Below, in pieces: positions 8,924 through 17,341 of a DNA stretch of 64,000 nucleotides (its first letter is position 1; each line of letters begins with the position of its first letter). The stretch is from Fontisphaera persica (GTDB lineage: Bacteria > Verrucomicrobiota > Verrucomicrobiia > Limisphaerales > Fontisphaeraceae). The stretch lies in NCBI RefSeq assembly GCF_024832785.1, contig NZ_CP116615.1:1364001-1428000 (forward strand), written 5' to 3'. The translations under genes were made by a program, and so were the position numbers. Below the pieces are notes generated by a model. It saw only the letters and a list, made by a program, of their open reading frames with translations, did no database searches and was not told the origin of the DNA.

Positions 8924-11077
8924 ATGAAGCAACTTGCCTTGCGTTTTTTCCTGCTGGCAGCATGGCCCTGCCTTGCCGGTTCAATGTCCCTGCCCCTCAT
9001 GGCTGCAACCTCCACGCCTCTTTCTTACCCGTCCACCCGCAAGCTTGATCATTGGGATGATTACCATGGCCAGCGCATTGCTGATCCCTACCGATGGCTG
9101 GAGGATGCCGATTCCCCGGAAACCAAGGCGTGGATTGAGGCGCAAAATCGCGTCACTTTTGCTTTGCTGGAGTCCATTCCGGAACGGGCTGCCATTCGGC
9201 AACGCCTTACTGAGCTTTGGAATTACGAGCGCTACGGAGTGCCGGCCCGGCAGGGTGAAAGGTACTTCTTCAGCAAAAACGACGGATTGCAAAATCAATC
9301 GGTGCTTTATACCGCCGCCACATTGGAGGCGCCCCCGCGGGTGTTGCTGGACCCCAACCGTCTTTCTGCCGACGGCACGGTGGCCCTTGCTGGCTCCGCT
9401 GTGAGCGAAGACGGGCGGTGGCTTGCGTATGGCTTGTCGGGCGCAGGCTCTGACTGGCAAACGTGGAAAGTGCGCAATGTGCAAACCGGCGAAGACCTGC
9501 CTGATGAATTGAAATGGATTAAGTTCTCAGGCGCCGCCTGGACGCATGACCACCAAGGTTTCTTCTACAGCCGTTATGATGAACCTAAACCCGGCGCTCA
9601 ATATCAGGCGGTCAATCGCTTCCCGAAAGTTTATTACCATCGCCTGGGCACCCCGCAAACCGAGGATCGCCTCATTTATCATCGGCCAGACCAGCCCAAT
9701 TGGGGCTTTTACAGTACGGTGACAGAAGACGGCCGCTATTTGATTCTCACCGTAACCCGCGGCACGGATACCAGGAATGGAGTTTTTTACCTGGATTTGC
9801 AGGCTTCCGACGGCCAAGTGGTGGAGCTGTTGAATGAATTTGATGCGGATTATTCATTTATTGGCAACGAGGGGCCGGTGTTTTGGTTTCGCACTGACTG
9901 GCAGGCGCCGCGTGGCCGGGTCATCGCCATAGATACCCGCCAACCCCAGCGTGCGGCTTGGCGGGAAATTATTCCGCAAACCAAGGACACCCTGCGCGGC
10001 GTTTCGGTGGTGGGCGAGCGGTTCATGGCCCATTATTTGCGCGACGCCCACTCGGCGGTGCGCATCCATCATTTGAATGGGCGGTTGGATCGTGAACTCA
10101 AACTGCCGGGACTGGGCAGTGTTTCGGGCTTTGGCGGCAAGCGCACGGACCGCGAGACCTTCTTTGCCTTCACCAGTTACACCACGCCGGGCACGATATA
10201 CCGGCTGGATTTTTCGACGATGAAGACGACGGTCTGGCGCGCGCCTCAGGTCAAGTTTAACCCCAATGATTATCTTACGCGCCAGGTCTTTTATCGCAGC
10301 AAAGATGGGACACGAGTCCCCATGTTCATTACTCATCGCAAAGGATTGCGGCGGGATGGGCAGCGGCCGGTGTACTTGTACGGTTACGGGGGCTTCAACA
10401 TCAGCCTGACCCCTTCGTTCTCGGTGGCCAGTCTGGTATGGATGGAAATGGGAGGCGTGTTGGCCATTCCCAATTTGCGCGGGGGCGGTGAATATGGCGA
10501 AGAATGGCATCGGGCCGGCATGAAGAACCTCAAACAAAATGTTTTTGATGATTTTATTGCCGCGGCCGAGTGGCTTGTCCAAAACCGATATACCCGGCCT
10601 GACAAACTGGCCATTGGCGGTGGCAGCAACGGCGGTCTCCTGGTGGGGGCGTGCATGACGCAGCGCCCGGAGCTTTTTGGAGCGGCGCTGCCTGCCGTGG
10701 GAGTGATGGACATGCTGCGCTTCCACAAATTCACCATAGGTTGGGCCTGGACGGCTGAATATGGCAATCCAGACCTACCCGAGGATTTTCGGTATTTGCT
10801 GGCCTATTCTCCGCTGCACCAACTCAAGCCAGGCATTCGCTATCCGGCCACCTTGATCACCACCGCCGATCATGATGACCGGGTTGTGCCGGCGCACAGC
10901 TTCAAGTTTGCCGCTCGTCTGCAGGAATGCCAGGCTGGGCCGGCGCCGGTTTTAATCCGTATTGAAACCCGCGCAGGTCACGGAGCCGGCAAGCCCACCT
11001 CCAAAATGATTGAAGAAGCGGTAGACCGGTGGGCCTTTCTGGTTCGCGCGCTGGATTTGCGCCCGCGCCTTCCCTAA
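8924..11077 (+). CDS. secreted prolyl oligopeptidase (family S9A)
   Basis: A 717-residue serine peptidase that cleaves short peptides after proline. A signal peptide (about residues 1-27, ending Ala-Ala-Thr) indicates export. An N-terminal beta-propeller (about 100-420) is followed by an alpha/beta-hydrolase domain. The catalytic elements are visible: Gly-Gly-Ser-Asn-Gly-Gly with Ser568, Asp-His-Asp-Asp-Arg-Val-Val-Pro at 649-656 supplying the acid, and Arg-Ala-Gly-His-Gly with His686. The early Asp-Pro-Tyr-Arg-Trp-Leu-Glu-Asp motif is typical of S9A. A POT peptide transporter starts 16 bp downstream, suggesting coupled peptide digestion and uptake. About 230 bp precede the start and hold no recognised element. 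Confidence 0.93.
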   Translation: MKQLALRFFLLAAWPCLAGSMSLPLMAATSTPLSYPSTRKLDHWDDYHGQRIADPYRWLEDADSPETKAWIEAQNRVTFALLESIPERAAIRQRLTELWNYERYGVPARQGERYFFSKNDGLQNQSVLYTAATLEAPPRVLLDPNRLSADGTVALAGSAVSEDGRWLAYGLSGAGSDWQTWKVRNVQTGEDLPDELKWIKFSGAAWTHDHQGFFYSRYDEPKPGAQYQAVNRFPKVYYHRLGTPQTEDRLIYHRPDQPNWGFYSTVTEDGRYLILTVTRGTDTRNGVFYLDLQASDGQVVELLNEFDADYSFIGNEGPVFWFRTDWQAPRGRVIAIDTRQPQRAAWREIIPQTKDTLRGVSVVGERFMAHYLRDAHSAVRIHHLNGRLDRELKLPGLGSVSGFGGKRTDRETFFAFTSYTTPGTIYRLDFSTMKTTVWRAPQVKFNPNDYLTRQVFYRSKDGTRVPMFITHRKGLRRDGQRPVYLYGYGGFNISLTPSFSVASLVWMEMGGVLAIPNLRGGGEYGEEWHRAGMKNLKQNVFDDFIAAAEWLVQNRYTRPDKLAIGGGSNGGLLVGACMTQRPELFGAALPAVGVMDMLRFHKFTIGWAWTAEYGNPDLPEDFRYLLAYSPLHQLKPGIRYPATLITTADHDDRVVPAHSFKFAARLQECQAGPAPVLIRIETRAGHGAGKPTSKMIEEAVDRWAFLVRALDLRPRLP

Positions 11078-11093
11078 GTTGATTTCTTTTGCC

Positions 11094-12446
11094 ATGTCTG
11101 TGCCGCGTTATCCTTCCAAACCGGTGGAAACCACGGGAATCCCGCCTGGCATTCCGTACATCATCGGCAATGAAGCCGCCGAGCGTTTCAGTTTTTACGG
11201 CATGCGCACCATCCTGGTGGTGTTCATGACCCAATATCTGATGAACGCCCAGGGCCAGCTCGCGCCCATGCCGGAGGCTGAAGCGCGGGCCTGGTTTCAC
11301 ACTTTTGTGTCTGCGGTTTATTTCCTGCCAATCCTGGGAGCCATCCTCTCGGACGCATTACTGGGCAAGTATCGTACCATTTTCTACCTTTCGATTGTCT
11401 ATTGCTTTGGCCATCTGGCCCTCGCCATTGATGACACCCGGATCGGACTGGCCATTGGATTGACCTTGATTGCGGTTGGCTCCGGCGGCATCAAACCGTG
11501 TGTTTCCGCCAATGTAGGCGATCAATTTGGGCGAGCCAATCAACACCTTCTTCCGCGTGTTTTTGGCTGGTTTTATTTCTCCATCAATTTTGGCTCCTTT
11601 TTCTCAACGCTCCTCACCCCCTGGCTGCTGAAACACCATGGGCCGGCGTGGGCGTTTGGAGTGCCCGGTATTTTCATGTTTCTGGCCACCCTAATCTTCT
11701 GGATGGGGCGCAACAAGTTTGTGCGAGTCCCGCCCGCAGGGATGCAATTTGTCAAAGACTTGTTCAGCCTGAACAATTTGAAGATTATCGGGCGGCTGGT
11801 GCCCATTTATTTGTGCGTTGCGATGTTTTGGGCCTTGTGGGACCAAACCAGCTCGGCCTGGGTGTTGCAGGCGGAAAAAATGGACCGCCAAATTTTTGGA
11901 CGGGAAATCTTGTCCTCGCAAGTCCAGGCCATCAATCCGCTGCTCATCCTGATCCTGATACCGTTCTGTTCCTATATCTTGTATCCCCTCATTGACCGGG
12001 TGTGGAAGCTCACCCCGCTGCGCAAGATCGGCCTGGGCTTTTTCCTCACCGTCCCCTCCTTTGTACTAACCGCGTGGGTCGAATCTCAGATTCAGGCAGG
12101 CCATCATCCCCATATTTCCTGGCAGTTCCTGGCCTTTGTGATTATCAGTCTGGCAGAGGTCATGGTAAGCATCACGTGCCTGGAATTTTCCTATACCCAG
12201 GCGCCGGTGACCTTGAAATCACTGGTGATGTCGGTGTATCTGCTTTCGATCTCCCTGGGGAATGCCTTTACCGCCGCCATCAATCACCTGATTCAGAATC
12301 CTGACGGTTCCAGCAAACTGGACGGCACGGATTACTACTTGTTTTTCACCGCGCTGATGGCCATCACCTCATTGGTTTATGTCTTTATTGCCGGCTGGTA
12401 CAAAGAGCAGCCGGTGCACCTTGCCACGGAGGCCACCGAAAAATAA
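11094..12446 (+). CDS. POT/PTR2 family proton-coupled peptide transporter
   Basis: A 450-residue, roughly 12-TM major-facilitator protein of the POT family, which imports di- and tripeptides with protons across the inner membrane. The signature Asn-Glu-Ala-Ala-Glu-Arg-Phe-Ser-Phe-Tyr-Gly sits at about residues 21-31, matching the ExxERFxYYG proton-coupling motif. A second hallmark, Gly-Ser-Gly-Gly-Ile-Lys-Pro-Cys-Val with Asp-Gln-Phe further on, lies in TM4-5. The ATG at 11094 is preferred; an in-frame TTG at 11079 would add five residues. It lies 16 bp after the prolyl oligopeptidase stop and is closed by a strong hairpin terminator at 12447. It is slightly shorter than typical bacterial DtpT members (about 490 aa). 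Confidence 0.92.
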   Translation: MSVPRYPSKPVETTGIPPGIPYIIGNEAAERFSFYGMRTILVVFMTQYLMNAQGQLAPMPEAEARAWFHTFVSAVYFLPILGAILSDALLGKYRTIFYLSIVYCFGHLALAIDDTRIGLAIGLTLIAVGSGGIKPCVSANVGDQFGRANQHLLPRVFGWFYFSINFGSFFSTLLTPWLLKHHGPAWAFGVPGIFMFLATLIFWMGRNKFVRVPPAGMQFVKDLFSLNNLKIIGRLVPIYLCVAMFWALWDQTSSAWVLQAEKMDRQIFGREILSSQVQAINPLLILILIPFCSYILYPLIDRVWKLTPLRKIGLGFFLTVPSFVLTAWVESQIQAGHHPHISWQFLAFVIISLAEVMVSITCLEFSYTQAPVTLKSLVMSVYLLSISLGNAFTAAINHLIQNPDGSSKLDGTDYYLFFTALMAITSLVYVFIAGWYKEQPVHLATEATEK

Positions 12447-12478
12447 AAATCCGGGAAGTTCAAAACCTTCCCGGATTT
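12447..12478. terminator. bidirectional Rho-independent terminator
   Basis: A perfect 12-bp inverted repeat (12447-12458 with 12467-12478) closes an 8-nt loop. It begins one base after the POT transporter stop and lies about 20 bp beyond the ilvC stop on the opposite strand. Read in the ilvC direction the stem is followed by TTTTTATTTTTC-like sequence, a good U-tract. In the plus direction the tract is only the TTT of the stem end, so it probably serves ilvC best. Confidence 0.85.
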
Positions 12479-12499
12479 GTCGAGGTAACTGGGGCTGAC

Positions 12500-13600
12500 T
12501 TAATTTGAAGCGCGGCCTGCCACCCCTTTGGTGCCTTTGGTAATGGCCTTGGCCGGCTCCTTGGGACGCAATGCGCGCACGGCGGCGCCTGCGCGCCACA
12601 TCTCGGAGTCGCGGATTTCGTTAAGCTCCTTCTGGAGTTGCTCCTGGTAATTTGGCGCGCCGCAAGCCTTCAGCACTCGCTTGCATTCCTCGCCGCTTTT
12701 GACCCGTTTATACAATTCTTTGAACACTGGCATGACCGCCTTCTTGAATTTGGGTTTCCAGTCCAGCGCGCCCCGTTGCGCGGTGGCGGAGCAATTGGCA
12801 TACATCCAGTCCATGCCCTTCTCATCCACCAACCGGATGAGGCTTTGGGTCAATTCCTCCACCGTTTCATTGAAGGCCTCGCTCGGCGTGTGGCCATTCG
12901 CGCGCAACACGTCGTATTGCGCTTCCATGATGCCCGCCAGGGCGCCCATGAGCACGCCGCGCTCACCGGTCAAATCGCTGAACACCTCATGCTCGAAAGT
13001 AGTGGGGAACAGGTAACCCGAGCCAATGCCGATGCCCACCGCCAGACAGCGCTCCTCCGCGCGACCGGTGTAATCCTGCTCCACGGCATAGCTCGAATTA
13101 ATGCCGGCCCCGGAAAGGAAATTGCGACGCACGGACGTGCCTGATCCCTTGGGCGCCACCATGATCACGTCCACATTGGGCGGCGGAATCACGCCCGTAA
13201 GTTTTTTGTAAGCAATGCTGAATCCGTGACTGAAGTAAAGCGCGTCGCCGTCCTTCAGGTGCTTCTTCACCGTGGGCCAGATGGCTCGTTGAGCGGCATC
13301 AGAAACCAGCATCTGAATGATTGTGCCCCGTTGCACGGCTTCTTCGATGTCAAAGAGGGTCTTGCCCGGGACCCATCCATCTTTTACGGCGCGGTCCCAG
13401 TCTTTTTTGAACTGTTTGGCCTGGCCGACAATGACATTGAAGCCGTTGTCCCGCAGGTTCAGCCCTTGCGCCGGCCCCTGCACTCCGTAGCCAATAATGG
13501 CAATAACCTCGTCCTTCAGAACTTTACGGGCCTTGGCAATCGGAAATTCCTTCCGGGTCACCACTTTTTCTTGCGTGCCGCCGAAATCAATAATGGCCAT
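12500..13600 (-). CDS. ilvC: ketol-acid reductoisomerase
   Basis: A 366-residue enzyme that converts 2-acetolactate or 2-aceto-2-hydroxybutyrate to the dihydroxy acid with NAD(P)H and Mg2+, the second common step of Val/Ile/Leu synthesis. The nucleotide-binding stretch Ile-Ala-Ile-Ile-Gly-Tyr-Gly-Val-Gln-Gly-Pro-Ala is at about residues 34-45. The Mg-binding knotted domain shows Asp-Leu-Thr-Gly-Glu-Arg-Gly and Glu-Ala-Phe-Asn-Glu-Thr-Val-Glu-Glu-Leu. Lys-Gly-Ser-Gly-Thr-Ser-Val-Arg-Arg and the Asn-Cys-Ser-x-Thr-Ala-Gln-Arg-Gly-Ala-Leu-Asp-Trp motif match the variant seen in Bacteroidota and plants rather than the short class I form of Proteobacteria. The C-terminal tail is Lys/Ala-rich. It stands alone, with no ilvB, ilvN or leuA beside it. 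Confidence 0.95.
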   Translation of the reverse strand: MAIIDFGGTQEKVVTRKEFPIAKARKVLKDEVIAIIGYGVQGPAQGLNLRDNGFNVIVGQAKQFKKDWDRAVKDGWVPGKTLFDIEEAVQRGTIIQMLVSDAAQRAIWPTVKKHLKDGDALYFSHGFSIAYKKLTGVIPPPNVDVIMVAPKGSGTSVRRNFLSGAGINSSYAVEQDYTGRAEERCLAVGIGIGSGYLFPTTFEHEVFSDLTGERGVLMGALAGIMEAQYDVLRANGHTPSEAFNETVEELTQSLIRLVDEKGMDWMYANCSATAQRGALDWKPKFKKAVMPVFKELYKRVKSGEECKRVLKACGAPNYQEQLQKELNEIRDSEMWRAGAAVRALRPKEPAKAITKGTKGVAGRASN

Positions 13601-13620
13601 GTTTGTATTTTTCAGTTAAG

Positions 13621-13638
13621 CGGGCGGTCATCCGCCCG
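13621..13638 (-). promoter_or_regulatory. stem-loop in the ilvC leader
   Basis: A perfect 7-bp GC-only inverted repeat (13621-13627 with 13632-13638) with a 4-nt loop lies 20 nt upstream of the ilvC ATG, within its likely 5' leader. The sequence further upstream is rich in CAA/ACA repeats and looks unstructured. No terminator-like U-tract or leader peptide was seen, so attenuation cannot be claimed. It could affect translation or mRNA stability. Confidence 0.35.
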
Positions 13639-13832
13639 TCAGGTTGTTTGTTGTGTTTGTTGCGTGCGGAAGCTACCTGCCGTGCGCGGGGATTTCCTTC
13701 CCTTTCCCCCGCTCACGACGAGCCTCAACTTACATGCGGTTTATCGTATCCATCAGCCCACCAGCGTCAAATGGAAATCCATACCAGCGAGCACCCGGGC
13801 GCTTCAAAGCAATTCAAGTCTCTCTCGAGCGG

Positions 13833-14192
13833 TTATTTTTTCGGCAAATCTTTTACGGCTTTGGTGGTTTCACTGGCGGCTTTCTCCACAGACTTGGTCG
13901 CTCCTTCGGCGATAAGTTTTTGCAGGGTTTCAACCATTTCTTTAATCGCCTGCTTCTGCTCCTCGGTCAGCTTGGCGCGGGCGTAGGTTTTTTGTAGTTG
14001 GGTAAGCGCACCGGCCAAATCTTCTGCCTTGATCGCCTGAATGGCTTTTTCCACCTCCGATTTAACGGATGCCTCAGCCGAGCTAAAAGCTGACTCCAGC
14101 TTGCCGGTGTCCACCTTGGATTTAGTGCCGCAGCCCATCATGCTGAACAAAGCTGCCACCAGTACCACGACTGCGATGATTGTGTGTTTCAT
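13833..14192 (-). CDS. small lipoprotein, helical
   Basis: A 119-residue product. The ATG at 14192 starts Met-Lys-His-Thr, followed by a Val/Ala/Leu core and Met-Met-Gly-Cys-Gly, an atypical but plausible lipobox with the Cys at about residue 21. The mature part is almost wholly predicted helix, with charged heptad-like runs (Glu-Ala-Ser-Val-Lys-Ser-Glu-Val, Leu-Thr-Glu-Glu-Gln-Lys-Gln-Ala-Ile-Lys) and ends Leu-Pro-Lys-Lys. It resembles small envelope lipoproteins common in this phylum. No function is recognised. An in-frame start at 14210 would place six residues before the signal. Confidence 0.7.
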   Translation of the reverse strand: MKHTIIAVVVLVAALFSMMGCGTKSKVDTGKLESAFSSAEASVKSEVEKAIQAIKAEDLAGALTQLQKTYARAKLTEEQKQAIKEMVETLQKLIAEGATKSVEKAASETTKAVKDLPKK

Positions 14193-14225
14193 AATTTCAC
14201 GTGCCGTCACCAGTGTACTCCTGCC

Positions 14226-14246
14226 CTGTCGGATGTCAACCGACAG
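14226..14246 (-). repeat. short inverted repeat upstream of the small lipoprotein gene
   Basis: A perfect 7-bp inverted repeat (14226-14232 with 14240-14246, 7-nt loop) lies 34 bp upstream of the lipoprotein ATG. It could be a leader hairpin or a dyad operator. No matching second copy was noticed in the window, so its role is open. Confidence 0.3.
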
Positions 14247-14412
14247 ACAAGGGAATCTCGCCTCGCGTTTGGGCAGTGCAATCGGTGGACAGATATCGCT
14301 CTAGGTGGGGGCTTTCCCCTTGTTGCCCCTAAGAGCTTGAATGTCGCCCTTTGCCCCAAGCCGTGGGTATTGCAGTTGCCTTAAGAGGCCAATTTTGCCA
14401 TGGTCATACCCC

Positions 14413-15834
14413 GTGACCACTCGGTTTTTATATCCAGCATGCTGGGCTGCGCTGCTTTCATGCTTCACGGCCTCCTCCGCCACTTTCAATGTCCGTGATT
14501 TCGGCGCTCAAGGTGACGGCCGTCACGTGGATTCGCCCTCCATCCAAAAAGCCATGGACGCCGCCGCAATGCAGGGAGGTGGTCAGGTGGTTTTTCCAGC
14601 GGGACGTTACCTGTCTGGCACTCTACATCTGCGGAATAACCTTACCCTGGTGTGGGAGGCGGGGGCACGGCTGGTGGGCGCCACTAATCTTGACCTCTAC
14701 GCTGCCCCCACGCCGCCGGCCTACATGCCGGAAGCCAAATGGGGTAAATGGCACCGCGGTCTGATGGTTGGACAAGGGGTTACCAACGTAACCCTGATTG
14801 GCCCCGGAGTGATTGATGGCAATCGCGTGTTTGACCCCACCGGCGAAGAGCGCATGCGCGGGCCGCACACCATCGTCTTTGTGGACTGCCGGAACTTTAC
14901 CATTCGCGACCTGGAAATCGTGGATTCGGCCAATTACGCCATTTTCTTTCAGGTCAGCGATGAAGTGGAAATTCGGCGGGTGAAAATTCGTGGCGGCTGG
15001 GACGGCGTCCATTGGCGGGGCGCCCCAGAACGCTGGTGCAAAGATGTGCGCATCATTGACTGCCAGATGTACACGGGTGACGACTCCATTGCCGGCCGTT
15101 ATTGGGAGCGGACCGTCATTCAAAATTGTGTGCTCAACAGCTCCTGCAACCCGGTGCGCATTATTGGCCCCGTGCGCCAGTTGATCATTCAACAATGCCT
15201 GCTTTATGGGCCTGGTTTGGAGCCGCATCGCACTTCCAACCGCTTCAATGCCCTGGCCGGCATCAACCTGCAGCCTGGAGCCTGGGATGCCACCCGTGGT
15301 TTAACGGACGATGTATTTATTTCGGATGTCACCATGCACCATGTGGCTGCGCCTGTGCACATTTCCCTGAAACCGGGCAACACTGCCGGCACCATTCGCG
15401 TGCAACGCCTCACCGCCGCAGGGGTCTATCGGGCTGCCCTTTCCGCAGAAAGCTGGGCTGAGTCCCCGATTACCAACGTGGTTTTGCGGGATGTGACCAT
15501 TGAATACACCGGGGGCGGCAAGGCAGCCTCACCGTTGCCAACAGTGCGCGCCCCGGGCGTGGACGTGCGCCCCTTGCCTGCGTGGGGTCTGTATGTCCGA
15601 AATGTTCAAAAACTCGAACTGGATCAAGTGCGCCTGCGCTGGGAACAACCCGACAGCCGCCCAGCGATGCTGCTGGAGCGGGTGGAGGAAGCCTGGCTGG
15701 ACAAGGTAAGCTTGCGCGTGGCTGAAGGCGGCGTTGCGCCACTGGTTACCACCAATGTAACCAAGGTGTACCTTCGGCAAACGGATCTTTCCGAGCCTTT
15801 CCGCGAACTTAATGCCTCTCCCACCCGTCCATAA
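14413..15834 (+). CDS. secreted GH28-like right-handed beta-helix protein
   Basis: About 473 residues from a GTG at 14413, chosen because it opens a signal peptide (Thr-Thr-Arg-Phe-Leu-Tyr-Pro, hydrophobic core, then Ala-Ser-Ser-Ala). An ATG at 14341 would give 497 residues with a poor leader. The mature protein begins Phe-Asn-Val-Arg-Asp-Phe-Gly-Ala-Gln-Gly-Asp-Gly and continues with Ile-Gln-Lys-Ala-Met-Asp and Val-Val-Phe-Pro-Ala-Gly-Arg-Tyr, the classic start of pectate-lyase-superfamily and GH28 folds. The Tyr-Thr-Gly-Asp-Asp-Ser-Ile motif supplies the GH28 Asp pair. The polygalacturonase Asn-Thr-Asp, Gly-His-Gly and Arg-Ile-Lys motifs are replaced by Trp-Asp-Gly-Val-His, Ser-Ser-Cys-Asn and Val-Arg-Ile-Ile. 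Pectin hydrolysis should therefore not be assumed. Confidence 0.8.
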   Translation: MTTRFLYPACWAALLSCFTASSATFNVRDFGAQGDGRHVDSPSIQKAMDAAAMQGGGQVVFPAGRYLSGTLHLRNNLTLVWEAGARLVGATNLDLYAAPTPPAYMPEAKWGKWHRGLMVGQGVTNVTLIGPGVIDGNRVFDPTGEERMRGPHTIVFVDCRNFTIRDLEIVDSANYAIFFQVSDEVEIRRVKIRGGWDGVHWRGAPERWCKDVRIIDCQMYTGDDSIAGRYWERTVIQNCVLNSSCNPVRIIGPVRQLIIQQCLLYGPGLEPHRTSNRFNALAGINLQPGAWDATRGLTDDVFISDVTMHHVAAPVHISLKPGNTAGTIRVQRLTAAGVYRAALSAESWAESPITNVVLRDVTIEYTGGGKAASPLPTVRAPGVDVRPLPAWGLYVRNVQKLELDQVRLRWEQPDSRPAMLLERVEEAWLDKVSLRVAEGGVAPLVTTNVTKVYLRQTDLSEPFRELNASPTRP

Positions 15835-15935
15835 TTGCCATGCTGGTTGTTTTCCATCAAACAACTTAAAAGCCAGCGGCACAGGCGCATTTGTCTGGAC
15901 ATCAAGCATTTGTGCCTTAAACTGCAGCCCAATTT

Positions 15936-17045
15936 ATGACTGACCCACGTTTTGCCAAATTGGCCAAAGTCTTGGTGGAGTACTCCACCCGCTTGAAACG
16001 AGGTGAAAAAGTCCTGGTGGAGCTGTTTGATGTGCCGGACGAGTTTTCCGTGGAATTGATTCGGGCAGTGCGGGCGGCGGGGGCCATTCCAATTATTGAA
16101 ACCCGGCACAGCCGCTTGATGCGGGAGCTTATTCGCGAAAGCACCCCCCACCACGCTGCTTTGGTGCGGGACTTGGAGCTGTTTCGGATTAAGAAGATGG
16201 ATGCTTACATTGCAGTCCGCGGCGCCTTTAATGCGAACGAAAATGCCGATGTTCCATCGGAGCGCATGGCCATGTACACACGCACTTTGCGGCCCGTGCT
16301 CAATCATCGCATCAATCACACCCGCTGGGTGGTTCTGCGTTGGCCCACCGCCTCTATGGCGCAGGCCGCCAACATGAGCACGGAGGCATTTGAAGATTTT
16401 TATTTTCAGGTGTGCACCATGGACTACGGACGCATGGCCAAAGCCATGCAACCTTTGGTGCGCCGCATGAAAACCGCTGACCGAGTGCAGATTAAATCAC
16501 CCGGCACCGACCTGACCTTCAGCATTAAAGGCATCGGCGCCAAGGGATGTGAGGGGCGGCTGAACATACCCGATGGCGAAGTTTTTTCCTGCCCGGTCAA
16601 AAACAGTGTTAATGGCGTGATTCAATTCAATACGCCGACCATTTATTCGGGCAAACGTTTCGAGAATGTGCGTCTGGAGTTCAAGCAGGGCAAAATCGTC
16701 AATGCCACCGGCAGCGACACCAAACGCCTGAACGAAATCTTGGATACTGATGCGGGAGCGCGTTATGTGGGAGAATTCGCGCTGGGCTTCAATCCGTACA
16801 TCTTGAATCCTATGTGCGATATCCTTTTCGATGAAAAGATCGCCGGCTCCTTGCACTTCACCCCCGGCCAGGCCTATGAGATAGCCGATAACGGCAATCG
16901 CTCGGCCGTGCACTGGGATATGGTGCTCATCCAAAGACCTGAATGGGGCGGCGGTGAAATATGGTTCGACGGGGAGCTCATCCGCAAAGATGGACTATTT
17001 GTGCCCAACGACCTGCAGGGTTTGAACCCCGAAAATCTCAAATGA
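15936..17045 (+). CDS. M29-family aminopeptidase
   Basis: A 369-residue metalloaminopeptidase of the AmpS/AmpT (thermophilic aminopeptidase) family, which removes N-terminal residues from peptides in the cytoplasm using two metal ions. The expected ligands are visible in order: Glu215 in Pro-Asp-Gly-Glu-Val-Phe, Glu280 in Gly-Glu-Phe-Ala-Leu-Gly-Phe-Asn-Pro, His307 in Gly-Ser-Leu-His-Phe, and His326/Asp328 in His-Trp-Asp-Met-Val. The second-ligand spacing is close to that of known M29 enzymes. The protein is somewhat shorter than the usual ~410 residues. No signal peptide is seen. It may complete the breakdown of peptides imported by the POT transporter 4 kb upstream, though it is not in the same operon. 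Confidence 0.88.
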   Translation: MTDPRFAKLAKVLVEYSTRLKRGEKVLVELFDVPDEFSVELIRAVRAAGAIPIIETRHSRLMRELIRESTPHHAALVRDLELFRIKKMDAYIAVRGAFNANENADVPSERMAMYTRTLRPVLNHRINHTRWVVLRWPTASMAQAANMSTEAFEDFYFQVCTMDYGRMAKAMQPLVRRMKTADRVQIKSPGTDLTFSIKGIGAKGCEGRLNIPDGEVFSCPVKNSVNGVIQFNTPTIYSGKRFENVRLEFKQGKIVNATGSDTKRLNEILDTDAGARYVGEFALGFNPYILNPMCDILFDEKIAGSLHFTPGQAYEIADNGNRSAVHWDMVLIQRPEWGGGEIWFDGELIRKDGLFVPNDLQGLNPENLK

Positions 17046-17189
17046 CGGCGCCAAAACAACGGACCGATTTCGGCCGGGGGAACGCCGCTGTCGCCCCCAA
17101 ATTATAGGGCCCCTTACAGGCTTCATTCTCACTCTGAGTTTCCCTGGCAACTGCCAAGGCATGGGGATGGTTGTTTCCACTACTCGTGA

Positions 17190-17212
17190 TTTTCATCGCT
17201 CAACGATGAAAA
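17190..17212. repeat. inverted repeat in the 296-bp gap between the M29 and VTC genes
   Basis: A perfect 9-bp AT-rich inverted repeat (17190-17198 with 17204-17212) has a 5-nt loop. Neither strand carries a convincing U-tract after the stem, so it is a poor intrinsic terminator. The rest of the gap from 17046 to 17341 shows no gene, tRNA or clear promoter. Confidence 0.4.
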
Positions 17213-17341
17213 AACTAGGCATCGGGGCCGGGTTGGGTTAAAAAAACATGGCCGACATCCCGCGAGCAGCCATGGTGCTGCCGGAGGAGTTGCGGCCCAA
17301 ATCATTGAACCAAAAGCGCAGAGCGCCCCGAGTGATAGCGT

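Noticed and set aside
17190-17212. Inverted repeat considered as a terminator for the M29 gene
   Set aside because: No U-tract follows the stem on either strand; kept only as a repeat.
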